A stretch of DNA of 64,000 nucleotides, taken from Nonomuraea jiangxiensis. GTDB taxonomy: Bacteria > Actinomycetota > Actinomycetes > Streptosporangiales > Streptosporangiaceae. Shown here piece by piece: positions 61,625 to 64,000 of this stretch. Below the pieces are notes generated by a model. The model was not told where the DNA came from, made no database searches, and saw only the letters and a list, made by a program, of their open reading frames with translations. A program made the translations under genes and the position numbers. Within the stretch, counting starts at the first letter, position 1. The number at the start of each line of letters is the position of its first letter. The DNA lies in assembly GCF_900099965.1 (NCBI RefSeq), contig NZ_FNDJ01000009.1, positions 186,001 through 250,000 on the forward strand, read 5' to 3'.

Positions 61625-63433
61625 GTGTGCGGTATCACCGGCTGGATCGGCTTCGCCAGGGACCTGAGCGCGGAAAGCCGGACCCTGTGGGCCATGGCCG
61701 GTTGCCTCGGCTCTCGCGGCCCCGACGACAGGGGCATCTGGCTGTCGCGGCACGCCGCGCTCGCGCACACGCGGCTGGCCGTCATCGATCCGCCCGGCGG
61801 CGCCCAGCCGATGACGGCCGAGCAGGACGGCCGCCCCCTGGCCGTGGTGGTCTTCAGCGGGGAGATCTACAACTTCCGCGAGCTCCGGCGCGAGCTGGAG
61901 AGCCGCGGCCACGCCTTCCGCACCAGGTCGGACACCGAGGTGGTGCTCCGCGGCCACCTGGAATGGGGCGCGGGACTGCCCGACCGGCTGAACGGCATGT
62001 TCGCCTACGCCGTGTGGGACGTCATGACCGAGACCCTCACGCTGGTCAGAGACCGGCTCGGCATCAAACCCCTGTACTACTTCCCGACGGACGACGGCGT
62101 CCTGTTCGGCTCGGAGCCCAAGGCGATCCTGCGCCACCCCGCCGTCCACCCCGAACTCGACGCCGATGGCCTGCGCGAGCTCCTGACGATGGTCAACACG
62201 CCCGGCCACGGCGTCTTCCGCGGAATGGCCCAGGTACGGCCGGGCAGCACGGTCACCTTCTCCAGGAACGGCGTCCAGCACTCGGCCTACTGGTCGCTGG
62301 CGGCCAGGCCGCACACCGACGGCTTCGACAGGACCGTCTCCACGGTCCGCGAGCTGTTGGAGGACATCGTGGCCCGGCAGCTCGTGGCCGACGTGCCGCT
62401 CGGCGTGATCCTCTCGGGCGGGCTCGACTCCAGCACGCTGGCGGCCCTGGCCATGCGGCAGGCGGACGCGCCGGTCCGCACCTTCGCGGTGGACTTCCGC
62501 CAGCCCGACGGGGCCGGCACGGCCGACGCGCCGTTCGTCGCCGAGGCCGCCGAGCACCTCGGCCTCGACCACCGAGACCTCGTCCTGGACAGCGCCGCCC
62601 TGGCAGAGCGTGGCCTGCGCGCCGGCGTCGTGCACGCGCGGGACTTCCCGCTCGGGCTGGGCGACATGGACAACTCCCTGTATCTGCTCTTCCGCGCGGT
62701 CCGGCGACACGTGACCGTCGGGCTGTCCGGGGAGGGATCGGACGAGCTGTTCGGCGGCTACGCGTGGTTCCAGCAGGAGGAGGCCCTGCGCGGCGAGACG
62801 TTCCCGTGGATGGCCTCCCAGGGGCAGGCGGGCGGCCCCTCCTTCCTCGACCCGGACCTGGCCGGGATCCTCGATCTGCGGTCCTACACCACCGTCCGGT
62901 TCAAGGAGGCGGTCGCCGACACCCCGCGCCTGCCCGGGGAGGACCGGCACGAGGCCCGCCTCCGCCAGGCCGCCGCCCTCTTCCTGACCCGCTTCCTGCC
63001 GATGCTCCTGGACCGCAAGGACCGGCTCAGCATGGCCCACGGCCTGGAGATCCGGGTCCCGTTCTGCGATCACCGGCTGGTCGAGTACGTCTTCAACGTG
63101 CCGTGGCGGATGAAGGCGCACGGCGGCAGGGAGAAGGGGCTGCTGCGGGCGGCCGTGACCGACCTGCTGCCGCCGTCCATCCTGGAGCGGCGCAAGACCC
63201 CGTACCCGATGATCGCGGACCCCGCCTATGAGGCGGCGCTGCGCGCGGAGCTGGAGTCGCTCTTCGCGGACTCGGACGCGCCCGTCTTCGGCCTGCTCGA
63301 CCGGGAGGCGGCGCGGGGCGTCCTGTCCTGGCGGCTGCCGCCCGAGCATCGGGGCGTCGTCCGGACCGTCCTGGAAACGGTCCTGCGCATCAACGACTGG
63401 TTGCGTGACTACAAGGTGAGGCTCGTTCTCTAG
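61625..63433 (+). CDS. Asparagine synthetase (glutamine-hydrolysing), AsnB-like
   Basis: 602 residues from a GTG with AAGGAGGAG. Cys2 (MCGITGWIGFA) is the N-terminal nucleophile of the glutaminase half; SRGPDDRGIW and VVFSGEIYNFRELRREL are its glutamine loop. The synthetase half has the PP-loop LSGGLDSSTLAALAM and LSGEGSDELFGGYAWF. Housekeeping use is possible, but homologues in RiPP clusters (TsrC of thiostrepton) amidate a peptide C-terminus, and others form amides in small molecules. It is placed between the indolocarbazole operon and the RiPP precursor; hairpins separate it from the precursor. Confidence 0.9.
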   Translation: MCGITGWIGFARDLSAESRTLWAMAGCLGSRGPDDRGIWLSRHAALAHTRLAVIDPPGGAQPMTAEQDGRPLAVVVFSGEIYNFRELRRELESRGHAFRTRSDTEVVLRGHLEWGAGLPDRLNGMFAYAVWDVMTETLTLVRDRLGIKPLYYFPTDDGVLFGSEPKAILRHPAVHPELDADGLRELLTMVNTPGHGVFRGMAQVRPGSTVTFSRNGVQHSAYWSLAARPHTDGFDRTVSTVRELLEDIVARQLVADVPLGVILSGGLDSSTLAALAMRQADAPVRTFAVDFRQPDGAGTADAPFVAEAAEHLGLDHRDLVLDSAALAERGLRAGVVHARDFPLGLGDMDNSLYLLFRAVRRHVTVGLSGEGSDELFGGYAWFQQEEALRGETFPWMASQGQAGGPSFLDPDLAGILDLRSYTTVRFKEAVADTPRLPGEDRHEARLRQAAALFLTRFLPMLLDRKDRLSMAHGLEIRVPFCDHRLVEYVFNVPWRMKAHGGREKGLLRAAVTDLLPPSILERRKTPYPMIADPAYEAALRAELESLFADSDAPVFGLLDREAARGVLSWRLPPEHRGVVRTVLETVLRINDWLRDYKVRLVL

Positions 63434-63444
63434 CAGACCTCAGG

Positions 63445-63506
63445 TTTCCCGCCCGCTCCGGCAAGAGGCGCGGGCGCGGGAAAGAGAATCCGGGACGCGC
63501 CCGGAT
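63445..63506. terminator. Two hairpins after asnB
   Basis: An imperfect stem joins TTTCCCGCCCGC (63445-63456) to GCGGGCGCGGGAAA (63470-63483) with a 2-nt bulge. A second 7-bp stem, ATCCGGG/CCCGGAT, spans 63488-63506. They could end asnB transcription, which would make the precursor gene a separate unit. Confidence 0.5.
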
Positions 63507-63526
63507 ACTGGAGGAAGGGAAGATCA

Positions 63527-63694
63527 GTGCCATCCAACACCCTGCTCGCGCTCGACGACCTCGATATCGAGGCGATCCACGTCGTGGAGATCCCCGGCAT
63601 CGCCGACTCGCTGGCCGCCGGGCACAGCATGCCGGAGACCGGCGCGTCGGCCTGCTGCAGCATCGTCTGCAGTAGCTGCTGCTGCAGTTGCTAA
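63527..63694 (+). CDS. Thiopeptide-type (TOMM) RiPP precursor peptide, 55 aa
   Basis: GTG start after GGAGGAAGGGAAG. The leader is acidic and hydrophobic (LLALDDLDIEAIHVVEIPG, IADSLAAGHSMPETGA). The MPExGAS junction matches leaders of GE37468/GE2270-type thiopeptides and the thiazolylpeptide-bacteriocin precursor family. The predicted core SACCSIVCSSCCCSC contains 7 Cys and 5 Ser in 15 residues, targets for cyclodehydration to thiazoles/oxazoles and for Ser dehydration. There are no Thr and a CCC run, unlike SCTTC-type cores. A ThiF-like maturation gene follows, supporting a real precursor. Whether the product is a macrocyclic thiopeptide or a linear azol(in)e peptide depends on genes beyond the window. 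Confidence 0.85.
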   Translation: MPSNTLLALDDLDIEAIHVVEIPGIADSLAAGHSMPETGASACCSIVCSSCCCSC

Positions 63695-63710
63695 GTCCGT
63701 TGGGAAACGT

Positions 63711-63740
63711 CTTCCGGCCGCTCGTAGAAGCGGCCGGAAG
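63711..63740. terminator. Attenuator-like stem-loop between precursor and maturation genes
   Basis: CTTCCGGCCGC and GCGGCCGGAAG (11-bp perfect stem, 8-nt loop) lie 17 bp after the precursor stop. Such partial terminators commonly raise precursor over enzyme levels in RiPP operons. Confidence 0.65.
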
Positions 63741-63762
63741 GCCGACGCCGGGAGGTCGATCG

Positions 63763-64000
63763 GTGAGCGTGGACAGGATGCGGCCCAGACTCAAGGCCAG
63801 CGCCTTCTATGTGCCCGTCGAGGGTGGTGTGCATTTCCAGAGCGGCAACCGCAGCGTGCTGACCCTGCGCGGCTCCTCGCTGCACGCCTGGCTGGATCGG
63901 ATCACGCCCCTGCTCGACGGAACCCACCTGCTGAGCGAGCTGACCGCGGGTCTGGGCGAGGAGCGGAGGGCGATGGTCGTCGACCTGGTGAGCGTGCTGC
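63763..64000 (+). CDS. ThiF-like TOMM maturation protein, N-terminal part (cut by window end)
   Basis: 79 residues visible from a GTG with GGAGG at 8-nt spacing. MRPRLKASAFYVPVEGGVHF, then SVLTLRGSSLHAWLDRI and LLDGTHLLSELTAGLGEERR match the N-terminal region of the putative thiazole-containing bacteriocin maturation (ocin-ThiF-like, TIGR03693-type) proteins, whose first domain binds the leader peptide and presents the precursor to a YcaO cyclodehydratase. The ThiF/E1 part and any YcaO, dehydrogenase or dehydratase genes lie outside the window. Confidence 0.8.
   Translation, partial: MSVDRMRPRLKASAFYVPVEGGVHFQSGNRSVLTLRGSSLHAWLDRITPLLDGTHLLSELTAGLGEERRAMVVDLVSVL

Noticed and set aside
63527..63694. 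Lanthipeptide or metallothionein-like small Cys protein
   Set aside because: The acidic leader with MPExGAS junction and the adjacent ThiF-like gene fit a TOMM/thiopeptide precursor better; no LanM/LanC is visible and metallothioneins lack such a leader.
1..64000. CRISPR arrays, tRNA/rRNA genes and intact insertion sequences
   Set aside because: Looked for; no regularly spaced repeats, cloverleaf-like sequences or transposase genes with terminal inverted repeats were found.

Overview
The window is high-GC actinobacterial DNA: GTG and TTG starts are frequent, there are many 1-4 nt stop/start overlaps, Tat signal peptides, secreted multidomain carbohydrate enzymes, and a LAL-type regulator inside a biosynthetic cluster. 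The gene content recalls Streptosporangiales genera such as Actinomadura or Nonomuraea, but genus is an inference. I saw no tRNA, rRNA, CRISPR array or intact insertion sequence.

Layout. 1-8.2 kb is a plant-polysaccharide locus. A Tat-secreted GH95 (cut by the window start) diverges from a run of GH127 beta-L-arabinofuranosidase, a small lectin fragment, GH43 and GH27. Between them lie two LacI-type operators and a third palindrome. 8.7-17.2 kb mixes small enzymes (O-methyltransferase-like, PLD-like membrane protein, haem-oxygenase-fold protein, nitroreductase, tryptophan-2,3-dioxygenase-like protein, two GNATs, CopZ) with gene remnants. 17.2-22.3 kb holds a Tat-exported TPR/aspartic-protease-like protein, then a coupled minus-strand trio (GH15, membrane protein, molybdopterin oxidoreductase). 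22.7-33.3 kb has an internally deleted ROK remnant, an intact ROK regulator, a 1769-residue secreted ThuA/sugar-dehydrogenase/PKD/CBM protein and four exported or membrane proteins (WxL-like, DUF916-like, unknown, CopC-like).

33.6-63.4 kb is a halogenated indolocarbazole glycoside cluster. Core genes resemble rebeccamycin/staurosporine/AT2433 genes: RebH-like halogenase, RebO-like oxidase, RebD/StaD-like chromopyrrolic acid synthase, P450 (RebP/StaP), RebC-like monooxygenase, RebG-like N-glycosyltransferase and RebM-like sugar O-methyltransferase. MFS and Na+/H+ antiporters, a MarR and a LAL regulator accompany them. Sugar genes (nucleotidyltransferase, NDP-glucose 6-dehydrogenase, UXS-like decarboxylase, 2,3-dehydratase, 3-ketoreductase, DegT aminotransferase, DesVI-like N-methyltransferase, second glycosyltransferase) with no 4,6-dehydratase point to an N-methylated amino-dideoxypentose, as in AT2433. 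RebC-type active-site residues predict an imide aglycone.

At the right edge, an asparagine synthetase gene is followed by a 55-residue Cys/Ser-rich thiopeptide-type RiPP precursor and the start of a ThiF-like maturation protein. The asparagine synthetase promoter shares an element with indolocarbazole promoters, so the boundary between the two pathways is the most interesting part of the window.
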